Made by a program: the position numbers and the translations under genes. Below, one piece after another: positions 35,044-48,182 of a DNA stretch of 64,000 bases (position 1 is the first letter of the stretch; every line of letters starts with the position of its first letter). A model generated the notes under the pieces. That model saw nothing but the letters and a program-made list of their open reading frames with translations, ran no database searches and was not told the origin of the DNA. Source of the DNA: Candolleomyces eurysporus (taxonomy: Eukaryota > Basidiomycota > Agaricomycetes > Agaricales > Psathyrellaceae); the NCBI GenBank assembly GCA_027579435.1, contig JANBPK010000919.1, forward strand, positions 310,001 through 374,000, given 5' to 3'.

Positions 35044-35515
35044 TGAACGCTATTGGGCGGATTCTTGATTCGTTTTCGTTTTCTCTGTTTTTCATGCCTG
35101 GCTTTCTTGCATTTGTAGAACTGTAGATCCACCGCATTAGTTGTGCTCGCACTGGCTTGAAATATTTATGTAAAGAAGCGGAGAAGGCTGTCTATATTGG
35201 CAGCCTTTCTGGACATACTCCGCCACCATTCTCGTCACTTTCGCTTTCGTGTTGCGCTATCAAGACCAATATCTTGAGTATGAGTACGAGTGAGTATCGT
35301 CGGTGCAGCAAATCCTCCCAGACCGGCTGTCAAATGATGGGCCAACTAAAAATAACCGTGTGTAGTGAATGCGATCAAACTTTTTTTGGCTGCATCCTAT
35401 CTCCCAAACATTCACGTCTCTCGGTCGCTGGATCCTAGTAGATCCACTTCTTCCACACTAAACTCTCTCATAGACTCTCCTGGCGCCCTTCCCTACTGAA
35501 GGAAGCTCCGACTCG
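35044..35515. other. Intergenic, 3' UTR and DBP3 promoter
   Basis: Tandem spacing between two plus-strand genes. It contains the 3' flank of the RBM26-like gene and, nearer 35516, a CT-rich stretch typical of fungal promoters. No gene, repeat or named element recognised. Confidence 0.5.
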
Positions 35516-38012
<2,497 letters not shown>

Positions 38013-38564
38013 TATCTCCCATAATATACAATATATATGTTCTGTGTGGCAATGTGCATTGATCTGGATCGATACGGAGTATTCATTGGGAGCAGGGGCA
38101 TGACATCATGATCCAACGGTGAAAGGCTTGTCCCGTCCTGCAAATTGCTCGTTGTTTTCCTACATGCTGTCGTTTGTCGTCGCCGCCTTCAAGTTGTGCT
38201 GTGTGTCGTAGCAGTGCATGCAGTAACTGTGATCCGGCCTGACTGTCCCATATCAATCCTTGTACCAATCAGCCATTAAATTCGGCACGATCGCGGAGCG
38301 CAGTAGCGACCTTTTCTTCCACATCCTCCATCTCCTCGGGCCTTATACAGCCTTCACTCTTCTCCTCCTTAGCTTGCGCCAGGATGATGGGTTTATTTAA
38401 TACCGCAAGCTCGACAGCCTCGGGTGTGTTGAACCGTGTTGTAAAGCCACGCGGTTCAGTCGAGGCAGAGAACGACAAAGCGCCGTCAGACACCGAGCCA
38501 GACGACACTTCTATCCTGTCCGTGATCCATTCAGCTCTCTCTGTGCCCTACTAGAGTATAGGCC
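38013..38564. other. Intergenic with an unexplained minus-strand open frame
   Basis: Between DBP3 and the oxysterol-binding gene. On the minus strand, 38550-38269 is open for about 90 codons and ends with a stop. It reads FTTRFNTPEAVELAVLNKPI and later RPEEMEDVEEKVATALRDRA, which looks like ordinary protein. It is preceded by an acceptor-like tagtag but no upstream exon or ATG was found. It could be a terminal exon, a relic or chance. Confidence 0.35.
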
Positions 38565-40339
38565 ATGTTCGAGTACGTTGCTGACGACCAGATTTGTAGA
38601 GACGAGAATGAGGGCTCCATCATCGCATCGCTCATCGCCCAGCTGCGGTTCGTCCGTGCACCGTTCTCAAGGGACCCTCTTTCGCTGATGCCTGCTGCAC
38701 AGAGTGGGGATGGATTTGTCTAGAGTGACGTTCCCAACATTCGTCCTGGAACCTAGAAGCATGCTCGAGAGGATTACCGACTTTATGTCTCATCCTGATC
38801 TCATTTTCGGGCAAGTCGTCGACACCTTTCAGCGTGTTTTGTCGTGCTGATACAGCATCTATACAGAGCAGAGAAGGAGGCGGATCCAGAGGAACGGTTT
38901 ATTCGTGTATTGCAATACTATCTCGCAGGATGGCATATCAAGCCCAAGGGCGTGAAGAAACCGTACGTGCTTTCTGCTGTGCAGTTGCTCCAATGCCCAC
39001 TTGCAGTCAAGCAACGTCGCTTGACGTAGTGTGAATCTGGCAATCATGCAGTTCACTACCTATTCGAGCATTCTCTGACACCGTTATGCAGATACAACCC
39101 TGTGTTAGGGGAGTTCTTTAGATGTCGGTATGACTACTCCGACGGGTCTCAAGGCTTCTACATCGCGGAACAGGGTGAGTCATGTCGTGTCCTTGCCTCT
39201 TTTCCTATACCCCCTCGAGCATCGTGTTGACATCGTCCTTGTTCTAGTATCCCATCATCCACCAATATCCGCCTTCTTCTACATTTCTCCCGTGAATCAT
39301 GTTAGCATCCTTGGGGAACTCCGGCCGAAATCCAAATTCCTGGGTAATAGCGTTTCAACGACGATGGAAGGGGAGAATCGTGTAACGCTGATGGGCAAAC
39401 CGGATGACGGTGGTACGTCCTCTCTCTTTCTGCTTTCCACTGACATGGTCTGATCGCAACTCTCCCATCGTCTCTTCATGGCGTATTATCATCAGAATAC
39501 ATCATCACGATGCCCAATATGTATGCGCGGGGAATTCTGTTTGGAAAGATGGTCTTGGAGTTGGGGGACACTTGTGTAGCCAAGAACGAGAAGCTGGGGC
39601 TGTCCTGTGATCTTGAATTCAAGACGAAGGTGACTGCCAAACTGTCAGCCGTTAGAACTGATGCTCAACTTGTGCTTGACTTCTTGCAGGGCTTCTTCTC
39701 TGGGACATACAATGCTATTGCCGGGAGGCTACGGAGAAACACGACTGACATTGCGGAGATTTCTGGAAGATGGAGTCATGTCATGGACATTAAGAACAAC
39801 AAGGTGTGTTGACGTTCCAGACGGGATCGGCCGTGTCCCTAACTCGTATGTAACAGACAGGCAAGAAGCGGGTGTTGTTTGATGCACAGAAGGATGGACA
39901 GAACGTCGTTCCTAAGTGGGTGCCACCAGAGGATGAGCAGGAGTCAAATGAGTCCCGCAGACTATGGTCTCAGTTGACGAAAGCAATTAACGCGAAGGAT
40001 ATGGAGTGGGCGACCGATGCCAAGTCCACAGTTGAAGATGCCCAACGCGAGGATAGAAAGAGGAGAGAAGAGAAGGGTGAGGTTCACGTACCAAGGTTCT
40101 TTGAACTCAAGGACGGGAGATGGGTGCCTAAGTTCATGTGAGTACCGTTTCACATCGCGTCTTGGGCTAAAGCTTTGCTCACCTGTTGGATGACCAGTGT
40201 TCCTAAGGACCCCAAGGAAGCCGTGGTCGCAGTACAGAATTGGATATTTCCGTCGGCAACAGCGACAGAGGTCAAGGTGAAGACGGAGACCTCAACAAAT
40301 CCCTCGATTGCCCCACCGCCAATCGCTCTTCCAACCTGA
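38565..40339 (+). CDS. Oxysterol-binding protein homologue (Kes1/Osh4 type)
   Basis: Lipid-transfer protein exchanging sterol and PI4P between membranes. The short form without PH domain, about 420 residues, resembles Kes1/Osh4. Joined exons give [20 protein letters not shown] with the lid region, [20 protein letters not shown], and the family fingerprint [17 protein letters not shown], whose paired His bind PI4P phosphate. Later parts are [35 protein letters not shown] and the C-terminal [20 protein letters not shown] and [15 protein letters not shown]. At least seven introns. The ATG at 38565 ([20 protein letters not shown]) is the first that keeps frame; a more upstream non-obvious exon cannot be excluded. 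Confidence 0.92.
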
Positions 40340-40724
40340 TGAAAGATTTTGGGAATGCGAATGCGACGCAGGCCCGACAATAGATCTTCTTGGACCTTTA
40401 CGAATTTGTTTGCTTGTCCACATACATGACCAGGGTGAATGAATGTGCAATGTATTATTTAACTCCCAACTGTATTCAAGGCCACATCGGAAGGTTGGCA
40501 TAATGCAATTCCACTGTCTGAATATCACTCGCGGACATACAACACCTTCAAACTTCGGGAAACGCGTTGATCCGAACACGCGAGAAAGGCTTGCTAGTTG
40601 GCCGACAGTCACCCTCTGTCTTGTATTTTATGAGAATCGGAAACACGCGAGACTTGAGCAAAGAGGAGTCTATTGGGCGAGAAATATGAGGTACGGGTTG
40701 CTCTGAAGCGTGGCGTTTTACAGA
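40340..40724. other. 3' flanks of convergent genes
   Basis: Tail-to-tail space between the oxysterol-binding gene and the acyl carrier protein gene. No gene or repeat seen. Confidence 0.6.
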
Positions 40725-41315
40725 TTAGTGGGCTACGTGGAATCGAGGGTCAGCAAGTTGGCCCTGGCACATGGAGCGTAGTACATACCTTCCGGTGTCT
40801 TGGCAATGTAGTCAATAGCTATGGGGAAAGTGTCAGCTGGAACAGGGTACAAAACGTTGATGAGGAGGCACCTTGGTCAACGGATTGGATTGCGTCGGCC
40901 TCTGCGTCGGGGATTTCAATAGAGAATTCCTGAAGGAGGGAGTCAACAAGTGGTCTTGGAGATGACGCATGAAATGAATAGTTGTACCTCTTCGACAGCC
41001 ATAACAACCTCGACGGCGTCGAGGCTGTCCAAGCCAAGGTCTTTCGCGAAGTTGGCAGTGGGTGTGAGCTATACGTTCGGTTTGAGTTAGTAGACATATA
41101 CGAAGCAACGGAGCAGCTGGGCTGACCTTCGCGGCGTCAACCTTTTCGTATCCCTTCAACACGTCAAAGATTCGCGTCTGGATGGCGTCTCTTGAGAGAC
41201 CTGCTGACGAGGCATAGGTTGCGCGGGGGAGAACGAATCTGTTGGGGACGCTGCGGACTGACCAGGCAGCACGAGAGAGGGCAGAGGTTCTGGATGCAAG
41301 GCGGAAGAGAGACAT
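40725..41315 (-). CDS. acpM: Mitochondrial acyl carrier protein
   Basis: Carrier of mitochondrial type II fatty-acid synthesis, also a structural subunit of respiratory complex I and of the cysteine desulfurase complex. Presequence MSLFRLASRTSALSRAAWSV through ATYASSAG is rich in Arg/Ser. The mature part has TRIFDVLKGYEKVDAAK, LTPTANFAKDLGLDSLD with the phosphopantetheine Ser in DSL, AVEVVMAVEEEFSIEIPDAE and ADAIQSVDQAIDYIAKTPEAH. The last two residues come from a tiny terminal exon (cc cac taa) after an intron of about 60 bases; reading through instead would add unrelated residues, while TPEAH at the end is typical of the family. The first ATG is used. Confidence 0.93.
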
Positions 41316-41912
41316 GGTGGACGACGACGAGCAGCTGCAGGCTTCCGGCGGCGTCACTGATGTTCAGAAAACCCGCTTATGTAAGATTCCGGCAAAGTCC
41401 GACTTGATGAGTCATAGCCCTCTCGTCATCAGAGACAGGAGCTACAGCCAACAGTCTTTGAGTGATTTGCCGGTGAAATGGTTGGCATTCCGACAATCTG
41501 GACTTCAACGAAAACCTGGGTCTTCATGAGGAGAAGGAGTATTAAGAACACACAATTGTATGCTTTCAAGATGCATTGACGCCCCCAATGCACCAGAGCC
41601 ACCACAGAGGTACTCTATCATCCGTGCAAAGGATAGTACGGCACGGAACCTTCCGCTCGGGAAATGCCGAAAAACTGTGAAGGTCCAAACAAGGTTCGCG
41701 GAGCCATCAGCCACCAATAGCGATCCCATTCCCGAAGTCCCAAGGCCCAAAGGCTCAAAGCTCAACTCCTCAAGGTACGTGTATTGCTGCTCGCCATCGC
41801 CAACGACGTCGAATTAAACTACCTTTCTGCTGGCGTCTCTAGGTCCGTACTTATTTTCGCGTTACTGCGGGATTTTTATGACAGCAGACTGATCGGCGAG
41901 TAGACCTCGACA
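41316..41912. other. Divergent promoter region, acyl carrier protein / L16
   Basis: About 600 bases between two divergent start codons. No coding signal. Pyrimidine-rich patches near 41800-41850 probably belong to the ribosomal protein leader. No specific element recognised. Confidence 0.5.
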
Positions 41913-42679
41913 ATGGCCACTTTCTCCTCGACACCCATCGTCATTGATGGCAAGGGGCATCTCCTTGGTCGATTGGCCTCCATTATCGCAAAGCAGGTCC
42001 TCTCGGGCCAAAAGATTGTGGTCGTGAGATGTGAAGAAATTAACATCTCTGGGAGCTTCTTCCGGAACAAGGTGCGCAACTCGAAACGCATTCGACGGAC
42101 GTATGGGACTCATATACAAGCAGCTCCGATACCACAACTTCCTCCACAAACGCCATATCGTCAACCCCAAGAAGTCTGGCCCCTTCCATCACCGCGCCCC
42201 TTCCAAAATTCTCTATCGCGCAATCCGCGGAATGGTTCCCCACAAGACTGCCCGGGGCGCCGCCGCCTTGGAGCGTCTCAAGCTCTTTGAAGGTGTTCCT
42301 CCCCCGTACGACCGCAAGAAACGAATGGTTGTCCCCGAAGCTCTGAGGGTGTTGAGGTTGAAGCCTGGCCGCAAATACTGCACTGTCAAGGTTTGTCGCT
42401 TATGACTCGGTCAGGGACGATAACTGAATGGTGATGCAGCGTCTGTCTCATGAAGTTGGCTGGGGATACAAGGATGTTATCGACCGTCTCGAGGAGAAGA
42501 GGAAGGTCAAGGCGCAAGCCTTCCACGAACGCAAGGTAAATGGGTCTCGTTAACGATCTGCTGAGGCGAAGATGCTGACCGACTGTTATCATAATCAGTT
42601 GGCTGCGGTCAAGTTGCGCCAAAAGGCAATTGCAGACAACTCGTCGTCGTTTGAGCAACTCACTCAGCTCGGATTCTAA
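41913..42679 (+). CDS. rpl16: 60S ribosomal protein L16 (uL13, L13a)
   Basis: Large-subunit ribosomal protein. Exons from 41913 give [40 protein letters not shown], then [13 protein letters not shown] joined over an intron of about 50 bases to [40 protein letters not shown] and [20 protein letters not shown], which is the family signature. Two more introns separate [20 protein letters not shown] and [20 protein letters not shown]; the end is LTQLGF. Length about 200 residues, as expected. High expression is expected, but no ribosomal-protein promoter box was recognised upstream. Confidence 0.95.
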
Positions 42680-42935
42680 GCGCATAGTATAGAGAGATAT
42701 CAGCCATACTGCCTCATGCACTCGATGTACATGCCCTCTCATTATGCTAGCCCCTATGACATGATTTCTGTATTGCCATCTGCCATCTGCGGGAATCGAA
42801 CTTGAGTCAGCGGACATCCCCGAATGGCGTCGTGGTAATTTCATTCACTGCATTTGGCCCTTTCGAAATCAAATCTTGCCTTCCTTCTACCTCCTCGCCC
42901 CATCGTCCCCCTCGCTGCCCCCCTTCTCCTCAAAA

Positions 42936-44093
42936 ATGGCCTCCGAATCCTCTCCCAACCGTGACCCAGGTCCGTGCCTCGATTTCTCCGCTTTTTNGAA
43001 ATTTTTTTTTTATCTATTTTTCAGTGTCGCCGCCCCAATCCCGCTCCCCGTCCCCTAGCCCCACAGAATCCCTCACCCTTCGTGCTCTCGTGAGCACCAA
43101 GGATGCCGGTGTCATTATCGGAAAAGCTGGAAAAAACGTTGCAGATCTGAGGGACCAGGCTGGCGTCAAAGCTGGTATTAGCAAAGTCATTACTGGTGTG
43201 CACGACAGGGTCCTGACCGTCACTGGCAGCGTCGAGGCTGTCGCCAAAGTGAGCAGTGCTGTTGTCTCGTCGAGTTCCCCGCGGCTGATCTTATTTTCAA
43301 GGCCTATAACCTCATTATCGAGCAACTCGTCAATTCGAACCCAAACAACCCTCCAGTCTCGACTCCCAACGTGCACACCTCCATCCGTCTCCTTATCTCA
43401 CACAATCTCATGGGTACCATCATTGGTCGCAGCGGACTCAAAATTAAGGCCATCCAGGACGGCTCTGGCGCCCGGATGGTCGCTTCAAAAGAAATGCTCC
43501 CTCAGTCGACGGAACGAATCGTGGAAGTTCAAGGTTCGCCCGAATCAATCGGACGAGCCATCGAAGAGATAGGCAAATGCCTGTTGGAAGACTGGGAGAG
43601 GGGTCTTGGGACCGTTCTCTTCAACCCTAGCCCGCAGCACGAGCGCGACAACAGGCGCGGTAGCGGCGGATATCCTGGCTCTTCTTACAGTGGTAATAGC
43701 GGTGCTGGGCGCCGGACGAACGGTGAACCCAGTTCCGGACGGCCCCCGCGCAACTCCTCGCCGACCTCCCCACAATCCCCTTCCAGCAGCAGCCAGCCCG
43801 CTCCCACCAACCTCCGAACCCAAAACATTTCCATCCCTTCCGACATGGTCGGCTGCATAATCGGCAGAAGCGGTACCAAGATCACTGAAATCCGGCGTTT
43901 GTCTGGGTCCAAGATTTCTATTGCGAAAGCGCCTCACGATGACACCGGTGAACGGATGTTCACCATCGTTGGCACTCCCGAAGCCAACGAAAAGGCGTTG
44001 TTCCTCTTGTACAATCAGCTGGAGAGCGAGAAGGAAAGGCGCGTGGGCCGTGAGGCCCAACAGCAGGCCGAGTTACAGCAGCAGCAAGAGTAA
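42936..44093 (+). CDS. Triple-KH RNA-binding protein, PCBP/Rnc1-like, copy A
   Basis: Poly(C)-binding-type protein with three KH domains, as in PCBP, yeast Pbp2 and fission yeast Rnc1, which act on mRNA stability. The short first exon (MASESSPNRDP) joins to VSPPQSRSPSPSPTESL. KH1 has GVIIGKAGKNVADLRDQAG, KH2 has GTIIGRSGLKIKAIQDGSG, KH3 has GCIIGRSGTKITEIRRLSG; all three GXXG loops are intact. A Gly/Ser/Pro-rich linker separates KH2 and KH3. The C terminus is a Gln-rich stretch (REAQQQAELQQQQE). Intron 1 contains the N at 42997 beside T runs; intron 2 lies inside KH1 after GSVEAVAK. This is the likely functional parent of the copy at 46614. Confidence 0.92.
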
Positions 44094-44438
44094 AGTAGAT
44101 TGATATTTCCCTTTCCATGGCCATCTTTCGAACAATCTTTTCGTGGCCTATCGCTAGATGTTTTCTTGGGAGAGAATTTGTTCTGAATGCTGTATGGTAC
44201 CGTGCTTGACTGTATTAGTACATAGTGCCCTGTTCTTGACATCCGACCGTAGCCGTAACTTGTGCTATCTTCTTACCGTGACCGTCTATCCTCTGTATAC
44301 CGCTCCCCGTGTACCTTGTACTGCCCTTTTCCCCCCTCATTTGAAAAACGGCTCGGCTATTTTCATGTTTACGCGTTGTTTGCGCCACCGATATTTTCGA
44401 TGTGATGATGTCGCTTCAGCTTGGACTGAACGCAAACA

Positions 44439-45760
44439 ATGTTGCCTTTTTACAATCCCTCCTTCCCCAACCAGAACGCGCAATGGCCTCAGCACCAGCA
44501 CCAGCAAATGAATGGTTTTCCCCAGAATCCAGCCTATTCGTCTCATTATCTGCAAGCGTACATGCAGTCGCAGCCAGGGTACTACCAACAGTACCAACAG
44601 CCGACACCATCTCAACACCCCAATGTTCCGGGACCATCTAACCCACGACCTCGGCCTGTACAGCCTACTGGCCAATGGTATCAAGCTGGAAACAAACGAT
44701 GCACCTACAAGGATTGCACCTTCACCGGGTCTCATTCGTCTGTCGAGACACACATGATGGATCGTCACCTCATCTTTCCTCCTGGCTGGGAAAAACGCCC
44801 CAAAAAACCCGAGTGGGATGCGGATCCCAGTTTGAAGGGGTACGCACGTTCTTCCATTTGCCTTCATTTGCCAAAAATCGGCTCACACAATAACGGTCGT
44901 TAATTGTTGACGTTTGTAGGAAGCCCATTCCCATCCAAGGGACTAACATCTTTCTCGATGATCCCGAACAGTTAGCGGCGTGGGTCGCTGAACGTAAGAA
45001 GCGCTTCCCCACTTCTGATAGGGTTGTGGACAAGAAGCGGAAAATGGAGGAAGCTATTGCCCGTGGACAGCTGACGGAGGAGGATATTGGTATCCGTTCT
45101 GGAAAACGCAGGCGAGCGAATGAGCCGTCGAATGGAGGGTCGTCCAATACGTCTACTTTTTCCCGAGGAAACCATCCCAACAAAAGAGGCCGTGGTGCAG
45201 GGCGTGGCGGCCAGGCTGGAAGCCGAGGAAGAGGGCGGGGCGGGGTGAACGTAGCTCCTTCTGCTGCACTTCTACCTCCAAAACCTGTAGCCGCGCCTGT
45301 ACCTCCGCTGTCCACTGATAAAGCTAGCTCTGACGAAGAAAGTGATTCTTCGGACGGTGGCGACGCACCAGAAGTAGTGACATCGAAAAAAGAGGTTCAG
45401 TCCATTGTCCCGGTAGCAGAAGACGTCCCGGAAGAGACCCCTAGAGAAAAAGAACCAAAGGCTCAGGACAGGAAGCGACCGCCACCCCAACCAAAGAAGC
45501 CCCCTAAGAACCCATTCGCATCTCGCCCGTCGTTGTTACGCAATGTATGTCTCTTTCCACCTTCACTCTTGACAGACAGACTGACATGACCCAATAAGCT
45601 CCTTACGCCTGAAATTCGGATAACTGTCTCAAATCTTTCCCAAGCGATTCGGTTCTTGGTCGACAATGACTTTCTCCGTGGTGTAGAGCTTAAACCAGGG
45701 GAAGCGAGTGAAGCTAAAATTCAAGTTCTTGATAGTCAAGACGCAGTCCAACGGGAGTAG
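44439..45760 (+). CDS. NUFIP-family zinc-finger protein (Rsa1-like)
   Basis: Box C/D snoRNP assembly factor of the NUFIP1/Rsa1 family. The Gln/Pro/Tyr-rich N terminus starts MLPFYNPSFPNQNAQWPQHQ. A C2H2-like finger follows: CTYKDCTFTGSHSSVETHMM, then DRH. After an intron comes the NUFIP signature KPIPIQGTNIFLDDPEQLAA followed by WVAERKKRFPTSD, then basic and RGG-like parts (RGAGRGGQAGSRGRGRGG), an acidic Ser/Asp patch, and, after a last intron, LLTPEIRITVSNLSQAIRFL. The gene ends close to a relic of the peptidase gene on the other strand. Its fragments recur at 47913-48113. Confidence 0.88.
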
Positions 45761-45837
45761 GGAGTAGCTGTATCATTAAGCGCGATAATGATCTATTATA
45801 CGGTAATTGCAACTTTACATAGCCCGAATATTGACGT

Positions 45838-45912
45838 CTATCGGCTAGCATCACTCTCACTCTCGCCTTCACTGTCACTTTCACTCTCTTCAGATCCTTC
45901 CTACAGCTTACA
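45838..45912 (-). pseudogene. 3' fragment of the M16 peptidase gene
   Basis: This strand repeats the stop codon and roughly the last 25 codons (Ser/Glu/Asp-rich end) of the peptidase gene that is intact at 48183. Homology ends abruptly near 45912, where cctacagctt in copy A replaces cctccagctcac in copy B. It marks the right end of the duplicated unit. Confidence 0.8.
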
Positions 45913-46506
45913 AGCTCATCAGTAGCGAGCCTCTCGCGACAGCCTTTCCTTCGTTTCGTTTGTTCCATCAAGAAATCACGATTCGTTTATCTCTTCCCTT
46001 CGTACCATCCGATTGAGGGTTCGAGAAAGACGAGCGGCTGGGCTTTTCATAGGCCCCCGCATTATCGGATACTAGGGTCTGTGAGACATGATGGGAGGGG
46101 TCAAATAGGCCCTGCGTTGCAGGGTTGCCCCGCGACATCCCTTCTTGCAACACAGGTACAGGTCAGTGCTCCGCGCTTTCTATACGAGTTAGCACTGCTG
46201 AACTCGTATTCCTTTTTGCATCCCAGGGAAGCTGTTCTTTCAACTGCCCTCCCACTTCCTCAGTTTTTTCTCTTCTTATTATTGTTGTAATGTTATTCTG
46301 ATTTTATGGAGTCCAACTCTCTTACTATATTTCTATCAAAAGTCTGCCTTTTTCTTTACTGTACTTATACAATTGTGACTGCTGACTCTGTCCAGCCTCG
46401 TTCCAACATTGCGTGCAGCTGTGGGCTGCGCATAGTATTGATGGGGTTGGCCACGAGTCAGCCCTGGTTTGACGGCTACCTCTTCCTGCTTTGCGTATTG
46501 AGCAGA
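45913..46506. other. Unique spacer between duplication copies
   Basis: About 600 bases found once only, between the breakpoint in the peptidase gene relic and the start of copy B. No gene, transposon end or repeat was recognised. A T-rich stretch near 46260-46370 is the most marked feature. Confidence 0.5.
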
Positions 46507-46613
46507 GGCGTCGTAGTATCCGTTCACTTCATTTGGCCCTTTCGAAATCAATTTTTGCCTTTCTTCTACCTCTTCGCTCCATCGTTCCCTTTGCTACCCC
46601 CTCCTCCTCAAAA

Positions 46614-47687
46614 ATGGCCACCGGACCCCCTCTGAACTGTGACCCAGGTCCGTCCATCGATTTCCCCGCCTTTGAATTCTTTAAAACTATTTTCAGTGGA
46701 GCCGCCCCAATCCCGCTCTCCTAGCCCCACAGAATCCCTCACCCTGCGCGCTCTCATGAGCACCAAGGATGCCGGTGTCATCATCGAAAACGATGTCGTA
46801 GATCTGATGGAACAGACTGGCGTCAGGGTCACTATTGGCGGACATGACCAAGTCCTGACCGTCACTGGCAACGTCGAGGCTGTCGCCAAAGTGAGCAGTG
46901 CTTCTGTCCTGTCAAGGCGACTGATCTTATTTTTAAGGCCTACAACCTCGTTATCGAGCAACTCGTCAGTTCGAAACCAAAAAAACATGCAGTCTCGACA
47001 TCCAACGTACATGCGTCCATTCGCCTCCTTGTACCACACAGTCTCATAGGTGCCATCATTGGTCGCAAAGGAATGAAAATTAAGGCCATCCAGGATGATA
47101 CTGGCGCCAGGGTGGTCGTTTCAAAAGAAATGCTCCCTCAGTCAACGGAACGAATCGTAGAGGTGCGAGGTTCACCCGAATCGACCGGACGAGCCATCGA
47201 AGAAATAGGTAAATGCCTGTTCGAAGACAAAGAGAGGGGCCTCGGGACCGTTCTCTTCGACCCCAGCCCGCAGCACCAGCACGATAACACGCGCGGTGGT
47301 GGTGGCTCATCCCACACTGGTAATAACGGTGCTGAGCGCCAGAAGAAGGGTAGAACTAGATCCAAACGCAGCTCTTCTAGCAGCGGCCAGCCCGCTCCCA
47401 TCAACATCCAAACCCAAAACATTTCCATCCCTTCCGACATGGTCGGCTGCATAATCGGCAGAAGCGGTACCAAAATCACAGAAATCCGGCGTTTGTCTGG
47501 GTCCAAGATTTCTATTGCGAAAGCGCCTCACGATGACACCGGTGAACGGATGTTCACCATCGTTGGCACTCCCGAGGCCAACGAAAAGGCGTTGTTCCTC
47601 CTGTACAATCAGCTGGAGAGCGAGAAGGAAAGGCGCGCGGGCCGTGAGGCCCAGCAGCAGGCCGAGTCGCAGCAACAGCAAGAGTAA
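46614..47687 (+). CDS. Triple-KH protein, copy B, KH1 loop lost
   Basis: Paralogue of the gene at 42936 with the same exon structure. It starts MATGPPLNCDP, spliced to VEPPQSRSPSPTESL. KH1 reads GVIIENDVVDLMEQTG: the GXXG loop is removed by a small in-frame deletion, so KH1 probably cannot bind RNA. KH2 is intact (GAIIGRKGMKIKAIQDDTG). The linker is shorter, with KKGRTRSKRSSSSSGQPAP. KH3 is identical in protein sequence to copy A for about 80 residues. The frame is otherwise open to the Gln-rich end, so this may be an expressed, partly altered paralogue rather than a dead gene. Splice sites of intron 2 after GNVEAVAK are kept. Confidence 0.8.
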
Positions 47688-47912
47688 GGCAGATTGATAT
47701 ATACCTTTTCCATGGCCATCTTTCGAACAATCTTTCCGTGGCCTATCCCTATATGTTTTCTGAGGAGAGAATTTGTTCTGAATGCTGTATCATATCGTGC
47801 TCGACTGTATTGCATAGTGCCCTGTTTTCGACATCCGACCGTAGCTGTAAATGTGCTATCCCCTTACTGTGACCGTGTATCCTCTGTATGCCGCCCTGGT
47901 ATACTATGTAAA

Positions 47913-48113
47913 TCTAGCTCTGACGAAGAAAGTGATTCTTCGGACGATGGCGACGCACCAGAAGTGGTAGAATCGAAATAGCTTGAAGAGGTTCAGCCTA
48001 TTGCCCCGTAGAGGCTGGTTCTTGGTTGACAATTACTTTCTCCGTGGTGTAGAGCTTAAAACAGGGGAAGCGAGTGAACCTAAAATCCAAGTTCTTGATA
48101 GTCACAACGGTAG
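47913..48113 (+). pseudogene. NUFIP gene remnants in copy B
   Basis: Two short blocks match NUFIP exons of copy A: the acidic SSDEESDSSD-coding block (47913-47980), now followed by in-frame stops, and the block from FLVDNDFLRGVELKPGEASE onward (48018-48110). The zinc finger and NUFIP signature are gone. Nothing suggests a functional product. Confidence 0.85.
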
Positions 48114-48182
48114 TAGGGAATTAAGCGTGATAATGATCTATTATACGGTAATTGCAACGCTACACAGCTCGAATGTCGACGT

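Larger units (their letters stand above)
42826..45912. repeat. Segmental duplication, copy A
   Basis: This segment matches 46507-48255 in the same orientation. Homology starts just after ggcgtcgt, upstream of the KH gene. It runs through that gene and its 3' flank to about 44310, resumes at 45322-45415 within the NUFIP gene, and resumes again at 45653 through the end of NUFIP and the last codons of the M16 peptidase gene on the opposite strand. Copy A is complete for the KH and NUFIP genes but breaks off inside the peptidase gene. Confidence 0.9.

Noticed and set aside
42786..42850. tRNA-like stretch (minus strand gttcgattcccgc)
   Set aside because: The T-loop core is present but the T-stem does not pair beyond one base pair and no acceptor or anticodon stem could be built.
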